A stretch of 64,000 nucleotides of DNA from Salegentibacter sp. (GTDB taxonomy: Bacteria > Bacteroidota > Bacteroidia > Flavobacteriales > Flavobacteriaceae), in contig CP051246.1 of assembly GCA_017795085.1 (NCBI GenBank), positions 1,428,514 to 1,492,513 on the forward strand, written 5' to 3'. This document shows positions 1 to 8,864 of the stretch, piece by piece (position 1 is the first letter of the stretch; every line of letters begins with the position of its first letter). Below the pieces are notes generated by a model. It was not told where the DNA came from. It saw only the letters and a list, made by a program, of their open reading frames with translations, and searched no databases. Both the position numbers and the translations under genes were made by a program.

Positions 1-28
1 TTTTGTTCGTTTCAGTGTTTATAAGGGT

Positions 29-964
29 TTAGCGGAAAATGGTATTTTCTTTAAAATTATAGCCGTTAAGCAAGTCTTTTACTTTCATTTTTCGCTTTCC
101 GGGCAGTTGGAGCTCTTCAATTATAAGATACCCCCCCTTAACAGCCACTTTCAGTTTTTTTTCTGTTACTATAATAGTTCCGGGTTCTTCTATAGACTTT
201 TTAAATTCTGTAGAACAATTAAAAATTTTTACTTTTTGATGGTCTAAATAGCACCATGCAGCAGGATAGGGGTTTAAGCCTCGTATGTGGTTGTAAATGT
301 GCTTCAGGCCCTCATCCCAGTTTATTTTTGTATTCTCCCGGTTTAATTTAGGCGCATCTTTTAATATTTCTTCAGGAGCTTGGGCTTGAGGAGTTACTTT
401 GCCGTTAGCAACTAAATTCAGGGTTTCTATAATGAGACTTGCTCCGCTTTCCATTAATTTATCGTGTAGGCTTCCTGCGGTTTCATTTGTGGTAATAGTG
501 GTTTCTTCCTGTAGGATTATCGCTCCTGTGTCAATCTTCTCATCTAAAAAAAACGTGCTTACACCGGTTTTGGTTTCGCCGTTAATAATGGCCCAGTTTA
601 TTGGAGCTGCACCACGATACTGGGGTAAAAGGGAAGCGTGTAAATTAAAAGTTCCCATAGGTGGCATATTCCAAACTACCTTTGGTAACATTCTGAAGGC
701 TACTACCACTTGAATATCGGCATTAAGGGCTTTTAAATCTTTTAGAAAATCTTCCGATTTTAAATTTGATGGCTGTAAAATATTTAGGTTTTCCTGTTCG
801 GCAAATTCCTTTACCGCACTTTTTTGTAATTTTCTCCCACGGCCTGCCGGTTTATCGGGGGCGGTAATTACACCAACAAGCTTATGGGGCGATTCAAGAA
901 TTTTTTGTAAACAATGCACGGCAAAATAGGGCGTGCCCATAAAAACTATTTTTAAAGGCTTCAT
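29..964 (-). CDS. fmt: Methionyl-tRNA formyltransferase
   Basis: Transfers a formyl group from 10-formyl-THF to Met-tRNAi for translation initiation in the cytosol. The 311-residue protein has the usual length. The formyl-THF binding and catalytic region is visible at residues 108-125 (NLHASLLPQYRGAAPINW), with N108, H110 and D145 in the places of the known catalytic Asn/His/Asp. The N-terminal IVFMGTPYFA strand-loop is typical. Its ATG overlaps the last four bases of the recQ gene upstream, so the two are probably co-transcribed. Identification is firm. Confidence 0.97.
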   Translation of the reverse strand: MKPLKIVFMGTPYFAVHCLQKILESPHKLVGVITAPDKPAGRGRKLQKSAVKEFAEQENLNILQPSNLKSEDFLKDLKALNADIQVVVAFRMLPKVVWNMPPMGTFNLHASLLPQYRGAAPINWAIINGETKTGVSTFFLDEKIDTGAIILQEETTITTNETAGSLHDKLMESGASLIIETLNLVANGKVTPQAQAPEEILKDAPKLNRENTKINWDEGLKHIYNHIRGLNPYPAAWCYLDHQKVKIFNCSTEFKKSIEEPGTIIVTEKKLKVAVKGGYLIIEELQLPGKRKMKVKDLLNGYNFKENTIFR

Positions 965-2862
965 TTTTTTAAGGTATATAGGTTTGTTGAAGTAAGTTTT
1001 ATTCTGTTTTTATCGAGTAATAATTGTAGTACATGTAAAATATGTACTTCTGAAAATGGAAGTTTGCTGCATATTTCCCGGGAATCTTTAGGTCCGGATT
1101 GCAACAATTTTTCTAATTTTTTATAGATAGTATTCATTTCTTCCCTGCTTAATCCCGATGTGTTTTTAGCGCAAACCGAACAAATTCCGCAATCTTCTTT
1201 AAGGTTTTCTCCAAAATAGTTGAGTAGGTGTTTGCTACGACAAATTTTATCATCGGCAATATATCCCAATACCGAGTTGATTTTTCGCTCTTTATTTTTT
1301 TGCTGCTTTTTAATAAAGCCTGCAAACGGATTAATAGTAGTATCGTCTTCCCTGGGAACAAGGAAGTGAACACTTGCATCGTGAGTATTATATGAAAAGT
1401 CCAGGATTTCCCGATCCTGTAACTCGCTTAAAAGCTTTAAGATTTGTTGTTCTTTAAGCCCGGTTTTTTGTTGAAGGCTTTTTAGGTCTATATTGGTTTT
1501 ATGATCTATAATACCGCCATAGGTTCTCAAAATAGCCTGCACCGGCTCATTATACCTGATGTTTTCTTGTAAAAAATTACGTAAAATAGCTCCTGAAACT
1601 AAAAACTGGAGTTCTGTTTTTTTAAAGACCTCTTCTGAAAGTTTTAAGATACCACAGCTGTCTAACAGCCTTAAGGCATTATATGTCTTTTGTGCTGAAA
1701 GCTGATAATGGCCACAAAAGGCAGCAAAATTAAAATTTTGGGTGATATTTTCTCCTTCTCCATATGCTATTTGAAAATAAGAAGTTAATTTTCGATAAAC
1801 CAATTTTACTTCCTGAACCCCGGGAATTCCGGAAAGGAATTGCTTTTTAAGTACCGGGATATCACTGGACTGCGTAACAATGGTAGCTGCGGCATATTTT
1901 CCGTTACGACCAGCCCTCCCGGCTTCCTGAAAATAACTTTCTAAGGATTCGGGTAAATTAAGATGGACTATATTCCTTACATCCGGTTTATCGATCCCCA
2001 TGCCAAAAGCAGAGGTTGCTACAATTACAGCGGTTGTATTTTCCATCCAGCGGTTCAGGATGTTTTGTTTTTCCTCATTTTTTAGTCCGCCATGAAAAGC
2101 TTCAGCGGTGTATTTTTTTTGCCTGAGAAATTTAGCAAAATCCACACTCGCATGTCGGCTTCTTACGTATACGATGGCTGCAGCAGTTTTATCTTTCAGG
2201 ATATCACAGAGGTAGCGGTTTTTATCTTCAGCTAATACCACTTTATAAGCCAGATTATTTCTAAAAAAAGATTGTTGGAAAAGCTTTATATCTTTTAGTC
2301 CTAACTGTGTTTCGATATCTTTTATAACCGTTTTGGTGGCCGTTGCGGTTAGCCCGATTACCGGTACTGTCGGCTGAATTTCCCTAAGCAGGTGAATATT
2401 GCGGTAAGCCGGCCGGAAATCGTGGCCCCACTGTGAAATACAATGCGCCTCATCAACCGCGATTAAATTTACGGGCATTTGCCTGATGCGCTCTTGTACC
2501 AATTCCTGTTGTAACCTTTCCGGAGAGAGATAGAGAAATTTAAAATTTCCATAAATGCAATTATCCAGGGCCGCATCCAACTCATGAAATGGAATGCTGC
2601 CGGTTAAGGCCATGGCTTTTATATCTTTTTGTTTTAGGGTTTTTACCTGGTCTTGCATAAGGGCGATAAGCGGAGAAACCACAATACAAATTCCATCCCG
2701 GGCAAGTGCCGGCACCTGAAAACACACCGATTTCCCCCCACCGGTGGGTAAGAGGGCTATACAATCCCGATTTTCCAATACTGTCTGGATAATTTCTTCC
2801 TGAACCGACCTGAATTTTTGATGGCCCCAGTATTGCTGTAGTATTTGTATGGGTTCTTGCAA
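961..2862 (-). CDS. recQ: RecQ-family ATP-dependent DNA helicase
   Basis: A 3'-5' DNA helicase of superfamily 2 for recombination and fork repair. Seen in the 633 residues: Walker A TGGGKS at 40-45, the DEAH box in AVDEAHCISQWGHDFRP near 136, motif VI QEAGRAGRNG near 330, and a zinc-binding Cys cluster (CGICSVC) near 560. After the zinc domain there is a short winged-helix-like tail; I do not see a convincing HRDC domain, so this looks like a short RecQ paralogue. It lies 9 bases downstream of the NadR-like ATPase and overlaps fmt, forming a three-gene minus-strand unit. Confidence 0.95.
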   Translation of the reverse strand: MQEPIQILQQYWGHQKFRSVQEEIIQTVLENRDCIALLPTGGGKSVCFQVPALARDGICIVVSPLIALMQDQVKTLKQKDIKAMALTGSIPFHELDAALDNCIYGNFKFLYLSPERLQQELVQERIRQMPVNLIAVDEAHCISQWGHDFRPAYRNIHLLREIQPTVPVIGLTATATKTVIKDIETQLGLKDIKLFQQSFFRNNLAYKVVLAEDKNRYLCDILKDKTAAAIVYVRSRHASVDFAKFLRQKKYTAEAFHGGLKNEEKQNILNRWMENTTAVIVATSAFGMGIDKPDVRNIVHLNLPESLESYFQEAGRAGRNGKYAAATIVTQSSDIPVLKKQFLSGIPGVQEVKLVYRKLTSYFQIAYGEGENITQNFNFAAFCGHYQLSAQKTYNALRLLDSCGILKLSEEVFKKTELQFLVSGAILRNFLQENIRYNEPVQAILRTYGGIIDHKTNIDLKSLQQKTGLKEQQILKLLSELQDREILDFSYNTHDASVHFLVPREDDTTINPFAGFIKKQQKNKERKINSVLGYIADDKICRSKHLLNYFGENLKEDCGICSVCAKNTSGLSREEMNTIYKKLEKLLQSGPKDSREICSKLPFSEVHILHVLQLLLDKNRIKLTSTNLYTLKK

Positions 2863-2871
2863 ATTTTCTCT

Positions 2872-3405
2872 CTAAATATGGTCTATTATAAATTTGGTAC
2901 GTTCTTTAATAGGGGCTTTGGGAACTTCAATTGGGGTATATCCGTAATTTTTATAGGTATTTTCTAAAAATAAAGAAATTCTTAGGGATTCGGTATAGGA
3001 TTCATATCGTTCATTATCACTTTGATAAATTTCTTCCCAGGGCGGGAGGATAAAAACTTTATGATAAGTGAATTTCTCGCAGGCCTCCGAGAAAAAATCA
3101 GGATACTCGGTTTTGTAATACTCCATATAAGCTAATACATCGGGAATACCACGATCCATAAAAACAGGGTTCTCTTTCAGCATTGTGGCCTCACGATATT
3201 GCTGAATTCGTCCTTCAAGTAGCTTTTCACTAAAAAGTAAAGGCTTTTCAAGAAATAGTTGATCGATGCCTTGTTTTTGAGCTTCAAGGGTTACTTGTCT
3301 AGAGATTTCATGCAGGCAGGTATAGCCTTCTTTTTCAAGGTGACGAATAATAGATGATTTTCCGGTACCGGGACCGCCGGTAATAATAATTCTGATAGTT
3401 TTCAC
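2872..3405 (-). CDS. NadR/Ttd14-like P-loop ATPase (AAA_28 type)
   Basis: A 177-residue P-loop NTPase. The Walker A loop GGPGTGKSS is at residues 10-18, followed by a kinase-like layout (RQVTLEAQ near 36, FMDRGIPDVLAYMEYY near 103). This arrangement matches small NTPases related to the kinase domain of NadR. The substrate cannot be told from sequence. It is the first gene of the unit with recQ and fmt and is transcribed away from the DUF493 gene. No fused adenylyltransferase domain is present, so it should not be called NadR. Confidence 0.75.
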   Translation of the reverse strand: MKTIRIIITGGPGTGKSSIIRHLEKEGYTCLHEISRQVTLEAQKQGIDQLFLEKPLLFSEKLLEGRIQQYREATMLKENPVFMDRGIPDVLAYMEYYKTEYPDFFSEACEKFTYHKVFILPPWEEIYQSDNERYESYTESLRISLFLENTYKNYGYTPIEVPKAPIKERTKFIIDHI

Positions 3406-3456
3406 CTGGCGAATTTCGGCATTTGAATCCGATTATAAAAATGTAGCTATTCTATG

Positions 3457-3464
3457 TATCTTTG
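3457..3464 (+). promoter_or_regulatory. -7 promoter box TATCTTTG
   Basis: Matches the Bacteroidota -7 consensus TAnnTTTG and lies 16 bases before the ATG at 3481. It excludes the upstream ATG at 3454, which would lie before the transcription start. Confidence 0.6.
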
Positions 3465-3480
3465 CAATATTAAAGGAAGA

Positions 3481-3783
3481 ATGAATATTATGAGTCAAGC
3501 AAATAATCCCGAAGCGTTTTATAAAAAACTAAAAGAACAATTACAAGACACTTCCCTGTGGCCTTCAGAATATTTATATAAATTTATTGTGCCTTCAAAA
3601 AATGGGAAGGTAAAAGAGATTGAGAATATTTTTGATAATATGGGAGCGGTAATTACAACTAAAAAATCTAAAAAGGGAAATTATACCAGTGTTTCAGTAA
3701 ATGTTAGAATGAAAAGCCCCGATTTGGTTATTGAAAAATATAAAGAAGTAGGAGAGCGGGTAGATGGCGTAATTTCATTATAA
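3481..3783 (+). CDS. DUF493 family protein (YbeD-like)
   Basis: A small (100 residues from this start) alpha/beta protein of the DUF493/YbeD family, related in fold to ACT-like regulatory domains. Visible: FYKKLKEQLQDTSLWPSEYLYKFIVPS at the N-terminus and a conserved SVSVNVRMKSPD strand near the end. I chose ATG 3481 (MNIMSQ) because a TAnnTTTG box at 3457-3464 overlaps the longer start and AAGGAAG precedes this ATG; ATG 3490 is also possible. Function unknown in this phylum. Confidence 0.85.
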   Translation: MNIMSQANNPEAFYKKLKEQLQDTSLWPSEYLYKFIVPSKNGKVKEIENIFDNMGAVITTKKSKKGNYTSVSVNVRMKSPDLVIEKYKEVGERVDGVISL

Positions 3784-3948
3784 AATAAGCGTTTAAACTG
3801 CTATTTTTCTGAATAAAATTATTATTTTGCGCAGCATTGAACTGTAGGTTGCAAATTTGTAATTTTTTATAGTAACAATTACGATGGTAAAGCCTGCAAA
3901 TTATAACCTCATATAGCGAGTAAAGTATCACCAATTTAAATTTCAATT

Positions 3949-4584
3949 TTGACTAACGCATTAGAATATAATTCCGAGAGGACTAAACTGATTATTCCCG
4001 AATATGGGCGACATCTTCAAAAAATGGTAGAACATGCCGTTGAAATAGAAGATGATGTTGAACGCAATCGCAAGGCCAAAGCCATTATTTCGGTAATGGG
4101 AAATATGAATCCGCATCTGCGTGATGTACCCGATTTTCAGCATAAATTATGGGACCAGTTGTTTATTATCAGTGATTTTAAACTAGAAGTAGAGTCTCCT
4201 TTTCCTAAACCTACTCCTGAGATGCTTGCTGAGCGCCCCGAAATGTTGGAATATCCTCAAAACTATCCAAAATATCGTTTCTATGGAAATAATATCAAGC
4301 GGATGATAGACGAGGCCAAACAATATGAAGAAGGTCCCTTTAAGGAGGCTTTGGTTTTTACTATAGCCAACCATATGAAAAAATCTTACCTGAACTGGAA
4401 TCGTGATTCTGTAGAAGACCAGGTAATCTTTGGTCACTTATTTGAATTAAGTGACGGGAAAATAAACCTGGAGAAAAAAGAAGAAGACCTTAGCGATTCT
4501 TCAAATTTAATTCGCAGCAAGAAAAAATTCAGTAAAAACAATCCTAAAAAAACTAACCGTAATAAAGGCCGTAAACGCTATTAA
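3949..4584 (+). CDS. DUF4290 domain protein
   Basis: A 211-residue Bacteroidota-specific protein of unknown function (DUF4290). The N-terminal block LEYNSERTKLIIPEYGRH is highly characteristic. The C-terminus is a basic tail rich in Lys, Arg and Asn (about residues 180-211), suggesting nucleic-acid or ribosome contact, which is inference. The start is a TTG at 3949: no ATG or GTG is available before the conserved LEYNSER block. It ends 13 bases before murA and is probably co-transcribed with it, a pairing I associate with flavobacteria. Confidence 0.85.
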   Translation: MTNALEYNSERTKLIIPEYGRHLQKMVEHAVEIEDDVERNRKAKAIISVMGNMNPHLRDVPDFQHKLWDQLFIISDFKLEVESPFPKPTPEMLAERPEMLEYPQNYPKYRFYGNNIKRMIDEAKQYEEGPFKEALVFTIANHMKKSYLNWNRDSVEDQVIFGHLFELSDGKINLEKKEEDLSDSSNLIRSKKKFSKNNPKKTNRNKGRKRY

Positions 4585-4597
4585 TTATTTTTAAAAT

Positions 4598-5911
4598 ATG
4601 GGAATTTTCCGGATTGAAGGAGGGCAGCAGCTTAAAGGAGAAGTAAAACCTCAAGGAGCTAAAAATGAAGCCCTGCAGATTTTATGTGCGGTTTTATTAA
4701 CTGATGAAGAAGTTAGAATTGATAATATTCCCAATATCCTTGATGTTAATAAACTGATTAAACTACTTGGGAACTTAGGGGTAAAAGTCACTCAGCTCGC
4801 TAGGGGAAGTTATAGCTTTAAAAGTGATAAACTTGATTTAGATTATCTTAAAAGCGAGCAATTTAAAGAAGATGGAAGCGGTTTACGGGGCTCTATTATG
4901 ATCGTTGGGCCTTTGCTTGCCCGTTTTGGAAAAGGATATATACCCAGACCGGGTGGGGATAAAATTGGACGTCGCCGTTTGGATACCCATTTTGAAGGTT
5001 TTATAAAGCTTGGGGCAGATTTCAGGTATAATAAAGAAGAACGATTTTACGGGGTAGAAGCACCAAAGGGATTAAAGGGACAATTTATGTTGCTGGAAGA
5101 GGCTTCAGTAACCGGAACGGCAAATATTGTTATGGCTGCCGTATTGGCTGAAGGAAAAACCACAATCTACAATGCTGCCTGTGAACCTTATTTGCAACAA
5201 CTCTGCAATATGTTGAATGCAATGGGGGCAAAGATAAGCGGTGTAGGTTCAAATTTGCTTGAAATTGAAGGTGTAGAAAAACTCGGTGGATGCCAACATC
5301 GAATTTTACCCGATATGATTGAGATTGGCTCCTGGATTGGTCTGGCTGCCATGACCAAAAGTGAAATTACAATTAAAGAGGTTCGCTGGGATATGCTGGG
5401 GCTTATTCCTACTACCTTTAGAAAACTTGGAATAAATTTAGAACAACACGGAGATGATATTTTTATTCCTTCTCATACAGAAGGCTATGAGGTACAAAGC
5501 TTTATAGATGGTTCTATAATGAATATTAGCGATGCTCCCTGGCCCGGTTTTACGCCAGATCTTTTGAGTATTATGCTGGTAGTCGCTACCCAGGCAAAAG
5601 GAAGTGTTTTGATTCATCAAAAAATGTTTGAAAGCCGTTTATTCTTTGTAGATAAACTTATTGATATGGGTGCTAAGATTATTCTTTGCGATCCGCACCG
5701 CGCAACGGTAATCGGTCATGATTTTCAATCGCAGTTAAAGGCCACTACAATGAGTTCACCGGATATCAGGGCGGGTATTGCGCTTCTAATTGCAGCTTTA
5801 TCGGCTAAAGGTACCTCCACAATTCATAATATAGAACAAATAGATCGCGGGTATGAAAATATAGATGAACGCCTTCGTGCCCTTGGAGCTAAAATTAGCA
5901 GGGAAGAATAA
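4598..5911 (+). CDS. murA: UDP-N-acetylglucosamine 1-carboxyvinyltransferase, Cys-to-Asp form
   Basis: Catalyses the first committed step of peptidoglycan synthesis, adding enolpyruvate from PEP to UDP-GlcNAc. 437 residues, full length. K22-N23 of the AKNEAL motif and the GPLLARFGKG region are in place. The active-site loop reads PRPGGDKIGRR: residue 121, equivalent to E. coli Cys115, is Asp (codon GAT at 4958-4960). In other bacteria (M. tuberculosis, Chlamydia) this substitution keeps activity and makes the enzyme insensitive to fosfomycin. Ends before a strong terminator at 5974-6008. Confidence 0.97.
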   Translation: MGIFRIEGGQQLKGEVKPQGAKNEALQILCAVLLTDEEVRIDNIPNILDVNKLIKLLGNLGVKVTQLARGSYSFKSDKLDLDYLKSEQFKEDGSGLRGSIMIVGPLLARFGKGYIPRPGGDKIGRRRLDTHFEGFIKLGADFRYNKEERFYGVEAPKGLKGQFMLLEEASVTGTANIVMAAVLAEGKTTIYNAACEPYLQQLCNMLNAMGAKISGVGSNLLEIEGVEKLGGCQHRILPDMIEIGSWIGLAAMTKSEITIKEVRWDMLGLIPTTFRKLGINLEQHGDDIFIPSHTEGYEVQSFIDGSIMNISDAPWPGFTPDLLSIMLVVATQAKGSVLIHQKMFESRLFFVDKLIDMGAKIILCDPHRATVIGHDFQSQLKATTMSSPDIRAGIALLIAALSAKGTSTIHNIEQIDRGYENIDERLRALGAKISREE

Positions 5912-5973
5912 TTTTTTCCATTACTAATTACTACATAAACTCTAGGATTAAGCCTTCTGAAATATAAATCAAT

Positions 5974-6008
5974 AAAAAAATCCCGTCTTTTTTCGAGACG
6001 GGTTTTTT
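5974..6008. terminator. Bidirectional intrinsic terminator (murA / unknown gene)
   Basis: Stem CCCGTCT (5982-5988) with AGACGGG (5996-6002), an A-run on the left and a T-run on the right. It sits between two convergent genes. Confidence 0.9.
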
Positions 6009-6037
6009 ATGTTTTTAGCGTTTGTGGTGTGTGAAAT

Positions 6038-7498
6038 TTAAACTTCAGTTTTTGCTTTTTCCTTACTTTCCTTATAATGAAAAAGATTATGTTCTTTTAT
6101 CATTGTAGTTGTTGCTTTAGGAAGCATATCTTCCCAGCCTTCTTTTCCCTCGTTAATCATTTGTAAAACTTCCCGGGAGTAAATATCTAAAATATCGGGA
6201 TTGTAATTTTCAATATCTTCTACGCGGCCATTATATTTAAAGAATTTGTATAATTCTTTCATACGAGGGTGAACCATTAGATTATCACTGGTAGTGATTT
6301 CTCCGGTATCAGGATCTTTAAGTGGATAGAGGTAAACCTTTAAATCTTTGAAAAATAATTTTCCAAAAGCTTCAAGAATACCACCGCTAAGATGGCGATA
6401 GTATTTTTCATCAAATACATCAATAAGGTTATTAACTCCCATGGTAAGCCCCATACGTTGTTTGGTGTATCGTGAAAAATACTCTACTACCTTATAGTAT
6501 TCCTGGAAGTTTGATATCATAACTGTTTGTCCCTGAGAGCAAAGTAGTTTTGCGCGATCCATAAAATCACGCTCATCAATTTCTCCTTCTGCCCGAAGGT
6601 TAGAAAGGGTAATTTCAAAAATAACCTCTGTATTTTCACGTTCAACTTTACTTTCTTTGAGAAACATTTCAAGGGAACGCTCATACATATCCATATTTAC
6701 TTTGGTAACAGGACGAAAACTTCCACGCAGTGCCAGAATATTCTTTTTATATAGAATTTTAGCCGGAAGTACATTATTACCATCTGGGGCAAACATTACC
6801 GCATCAGTCATTCCGTTTTTAACCAGTTGAAGGCTCATTAAGCGGTTATCAACATCTTTAAAACGAGGTCCGCTAAAGTTAATGGTATCTATTTCAATTT
6901 GGTCTTTATCGATATGGTCGTATAAATAACGAAGTAATTTTTTAGGATTATCGTATTTGTAATAGGCACCGTAAATAAGGTTTACCCCAAGTATGCCTAA
7001 AGTATTTTGCTGATGCCTGGCATCGTTCTCATGAAAGCGAACGTGTAAAATAATTTCGTTATAATCTTCATTAGGGCGTACCTGGTATTTTATTCCAACC
7101 CAACCGTGCCCTTTATATTTTTTGGCAAAATCAATGGTGGCCACGGTATTAGCATAACTAAAAAATAATTTATCAGGATGCTTTTCCCTTGAAATCCGGT
7201 TTTCAATAAGGTTTATTTCATGAGAAAGCATTTTCTTTAACCGGGCTTCGGTAACATAACGCTTGTCTTCTTCCATACCGTAGATGGCATCGCTAAAGTC
7301 TTTATCATAAGCACTCATGGCTTTTGCGATAGTCCCGGAAGCACCACCAGCCCTAAAAAAGTTTCTTACGGTTTCCTGGCCGGCACCAATCTCGGAAAAG
7401 GTCCCGTAAATATTATCGTTTAGATTTATTCGAAGAGCCTTGCTTTTTATGGAAGGAACATTTTCAAATTCCTTATCGCCCATTATGGTTATTGGCAT
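6038..7498 (-). CDS. Conserved Bacteroidota protein of unknown function
   Basis: About 486 residues, soluble, no signal peptide or membrane segment. The N-terminal third contains the striking block GTFSEIGAGQETVRNFFRAG followed by GASGTIAKAMSAYDKDFSDA, and later KLFFSYANTVATIDF. I recognise this as a widely conserved Bacteroidota protein; databases label it variously (for example nicotinate-nucleotide adenylyltransferase or TonB receptor), but I see no nucleotidyltransferase HxGH motif and no receptor features, so those labels look wrong. I moved the start to ATG 7498 (MPITIMGD) because a -7 box on this strand at 7535-7542 overlaps the longer start. Confidence 0.85.
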   Translation of the reverse strand: MPITIMGDKEFENVPSIKSKALRINLNDNIYGTFSEIGAGQETVRNFFRAGGASGTIAKAMSAYDKDFSDAIYGMEEDKRYVTEARLKKMLSHEINLIENRISREKHPDKLFFSYANTVATIDFAKKYKGHGWVGIKYQVRPNEDYNEIILHVRFHENDARHQQNTLGILGVNLIYGAYYKYDNPKKLLRYLYDHIDKDQIEIDTINFSGPRFKDVDNRLMSLQLVKNGMTDAVMFAPDGNNVLPAKILYKKNILALRGSFRPVTKVNMDMYERSLEMFLKESKVERENTEVIFEITLSNLRAEGEIDERDFMDRAKLLCSQGQTVMISNFQEYYKVVEYFSRYTKQRMGLTMGVNNLIDVFDEKYYRHLSGGILEAFGKLFFKDLKVYLYPLKDPDTGEITTSDNLMVHPRMKELYKFFKYNGRVEDIENYNPDILDIYSREVLQMINEGKEGWEDMLPKATTTMIKEHNLFHYKESKEKAKTEV

Positions 7499-7534
7499 AA
7501 TTTTTCTTTTAAATTTTTCTCTTTTTTTACCAAT

Positions 7535-7542
7535 CAAAGGTA
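7535..7542 (-). promoter_or_regulatory. -7 promoter box TACCTTTG
   Basis: Consensus TAnnTTTG on the minus strand, about 36 bases before the ATG at 7498. It faces away from the box at 7575-7582. Confidence 0.55.
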
Positions 7543-7574
7543 CTAAAACAGGAAGGTAAACAAAAAAATATATT

Positions 7575-7582
7575 TATTTTTG
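7575..7582 (+). promoter_or_regulatory. -7 promoter box TATTTTTG
   Basis: Consensus TAnnTTTG on the plus strand. Its last base is the G of the GTG at 7582, so that codon cannot be the start; GTG 7600 follows after 17 bases. Confidence 0.55.
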
Positions 7583-7599
7583 TGGTAAAATCAATCAGT

Positions 7600-8361
7600 G
7601 TGGAAGTTACATTTTTAGGTACCGGAACCTCCCAGGGTATCCCCATTATAGGCAGTAATCATCCTGTGTGTTTAAGTGATGATCCCAAGGATAAACGACT
7701 TCGGGTTTCAGTACTAATCTCCTGGCACAAGTATAATATTTTAATTGATTGTGGTCCAGATTTTAGGTCGCAAATGCTCAAAAATGAAGTAGAGCGTATT
7801 GATGCCATATTTTATACCCACGAGCATAATGATCATACCATAGGCCTGGATGATATCAGGCCTTTTTTCTTTAGGCAGGGCGATATTCCGATTTATGCTC
7901 ATCAACGGGTTTTAAAAAGTTTGAGAAAACGATTTGATTATATCTTTGAATTGGAAAACAAATATCCCGGAGCTCCCGGGGTGATTGAAAATGTGATTGA
8001 GAACAAAGCTTTTTCTTTTGAAGGCCTAACAGTTACTCCCGTAAATTTTATGCATAATCGCCTACAGGTTTTTGGATTTAGAATGGAAGATTTTGCCTAT
8101 CTCACCGATTTAAAAAGTATTGAAGATCAAGAGATAAAAAAGCTTAAGGATTTAGAAGTTTTGGTAGTTAATGCCTTACGGATTGAACCACACCATTCAC
8201 ATTTAAACTTGGAAGAAGCACTGGAATTTATAGAAAAAGTTAAGCCCAAAAGAGCTTATTTAACTCATATTAGTCATTTATTGGGCTTTCATAAAGAAGT
8301 TGAAAAGCGACTCCCGGAAAATGTTTTTCTGGCTTATGATAATTTAAAAATCAATATTTAA
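7600..8361 (+). CDS. MBL-fold metallohydrolase (PhnP-like)
   Basis: A 253-residue metallo-beta-lactamase-fold hydrolase. From the GTG at 7600 the protein begins MEVTFLGTGTSQGIP, the standard start of PhnP-like phosphodiesterases. The metal-binding motif THEHNDH gives H74, H76, D78 and H79; further ligands are likely D51 (DCGPDF) and H in LTHISH near 223. PhnP cleaves cyclic ribose phosphates; here no phn genes are near, so the substrate is unknown. The stop codon overlaps the ATG of the next gene by one base, so the two are translationally linked. Confidence 0.88.
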   Translation: MEVTFLGTGTSQGIPIIGSNHPVCLSDDPKDKRLRVSVLISWHKYNILIDCGPDFRSQMLKNEVERIDAIFYTHEHNDHTIGLDDIRPFFFRQGDIPIYAHQRVLKSLRKRFDYIFELENKYPGAPGVIENVIENKAFSFEGLTVTPVNFMHNRLQVFGFRMEDFAYLTDLKSIEDQEIKKLKDLEVLVVNALRIEPHHSHLNLEEALEFIEKVKPKRAYLTHISHLLGFHKEVEKRLPENVFLAYDNLKINI

Positions 8362-8864
8362 TGCGAAATAAAATCCTTTTATACCTCTTTATCTTCAGTG
8401 CGCTTTTTTGCATTTTTATTTACGTAAACGATAAAAAAATACTCGATTCCCTGGAAGAAGACCTGGCGCAAAAAGAGCAGCTTATCGAAGAACTTGAAAA
8501 AGAGAATACAAAGCTTTTAGAGAATAATAAAAATGAAGATGTTGTAGCCTATTTTTCACTGGAGAATAATGAAGAGGGGCTTTCTTATTTTGAAAGTAAA
8601 GGAATTAAGCCCGAAGAAGTTTTAAAGGCCATAGATAATGCGCTTATTGATGCCAATTCTGCTAAAGGAAATAATATGGTTCCTTATGATGGTATAGATG
8701 GCCCCATGCGTATTAACCGTATTAAAGTGTTAAACCACAAATGGATAATAGCCGATTTTACCGACGGGACGTATTGGGGGGAAATGCTCTTGACTTATGA
8801 GGTTTATCAGGATGGGCCAATGGAGCTTACCGTAGAAAAATCTTTTTTATACCCCGTAAATTAA
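8361..8864 (+). CDS. Small membrane-anchored coiled-coil protein
   Basis: 167 residues, function unknown. Residues 5-23 form a single hydrophobic anchor (ILLYLFIFSALFCIFIYV), followed by a Glu/Lys-rich coiled coil (about 28-58) and a compact C-terminal domain with DGPMRINRIKVLNHKWIIAD and a final strand ELTVEKSFLYP. Most likely anchored in the inner membrane with the C-terminal domain in the periplasm. Shares a TAATG overlap with the MBL-fold hydrolase, which suggests co-expression. Its 3' end overlaps by four bases the end of the convergent esterase gene. Confidence 0.75.
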   Translation: MRNKILLYLFIFSALFCIFIYVNDKKILDSLEEDLAQKEQLIEELEKENTKLLENNKNEDVVAYFSLENNEEGLSYFESKGIKPEEVLKAIDNALIDANSAKGNNMVPYDGIDGPMRINRIKVLNHKWIIADFTDGTYWGEMLLTYEVYQDGPMELTVEKSFLYPVN

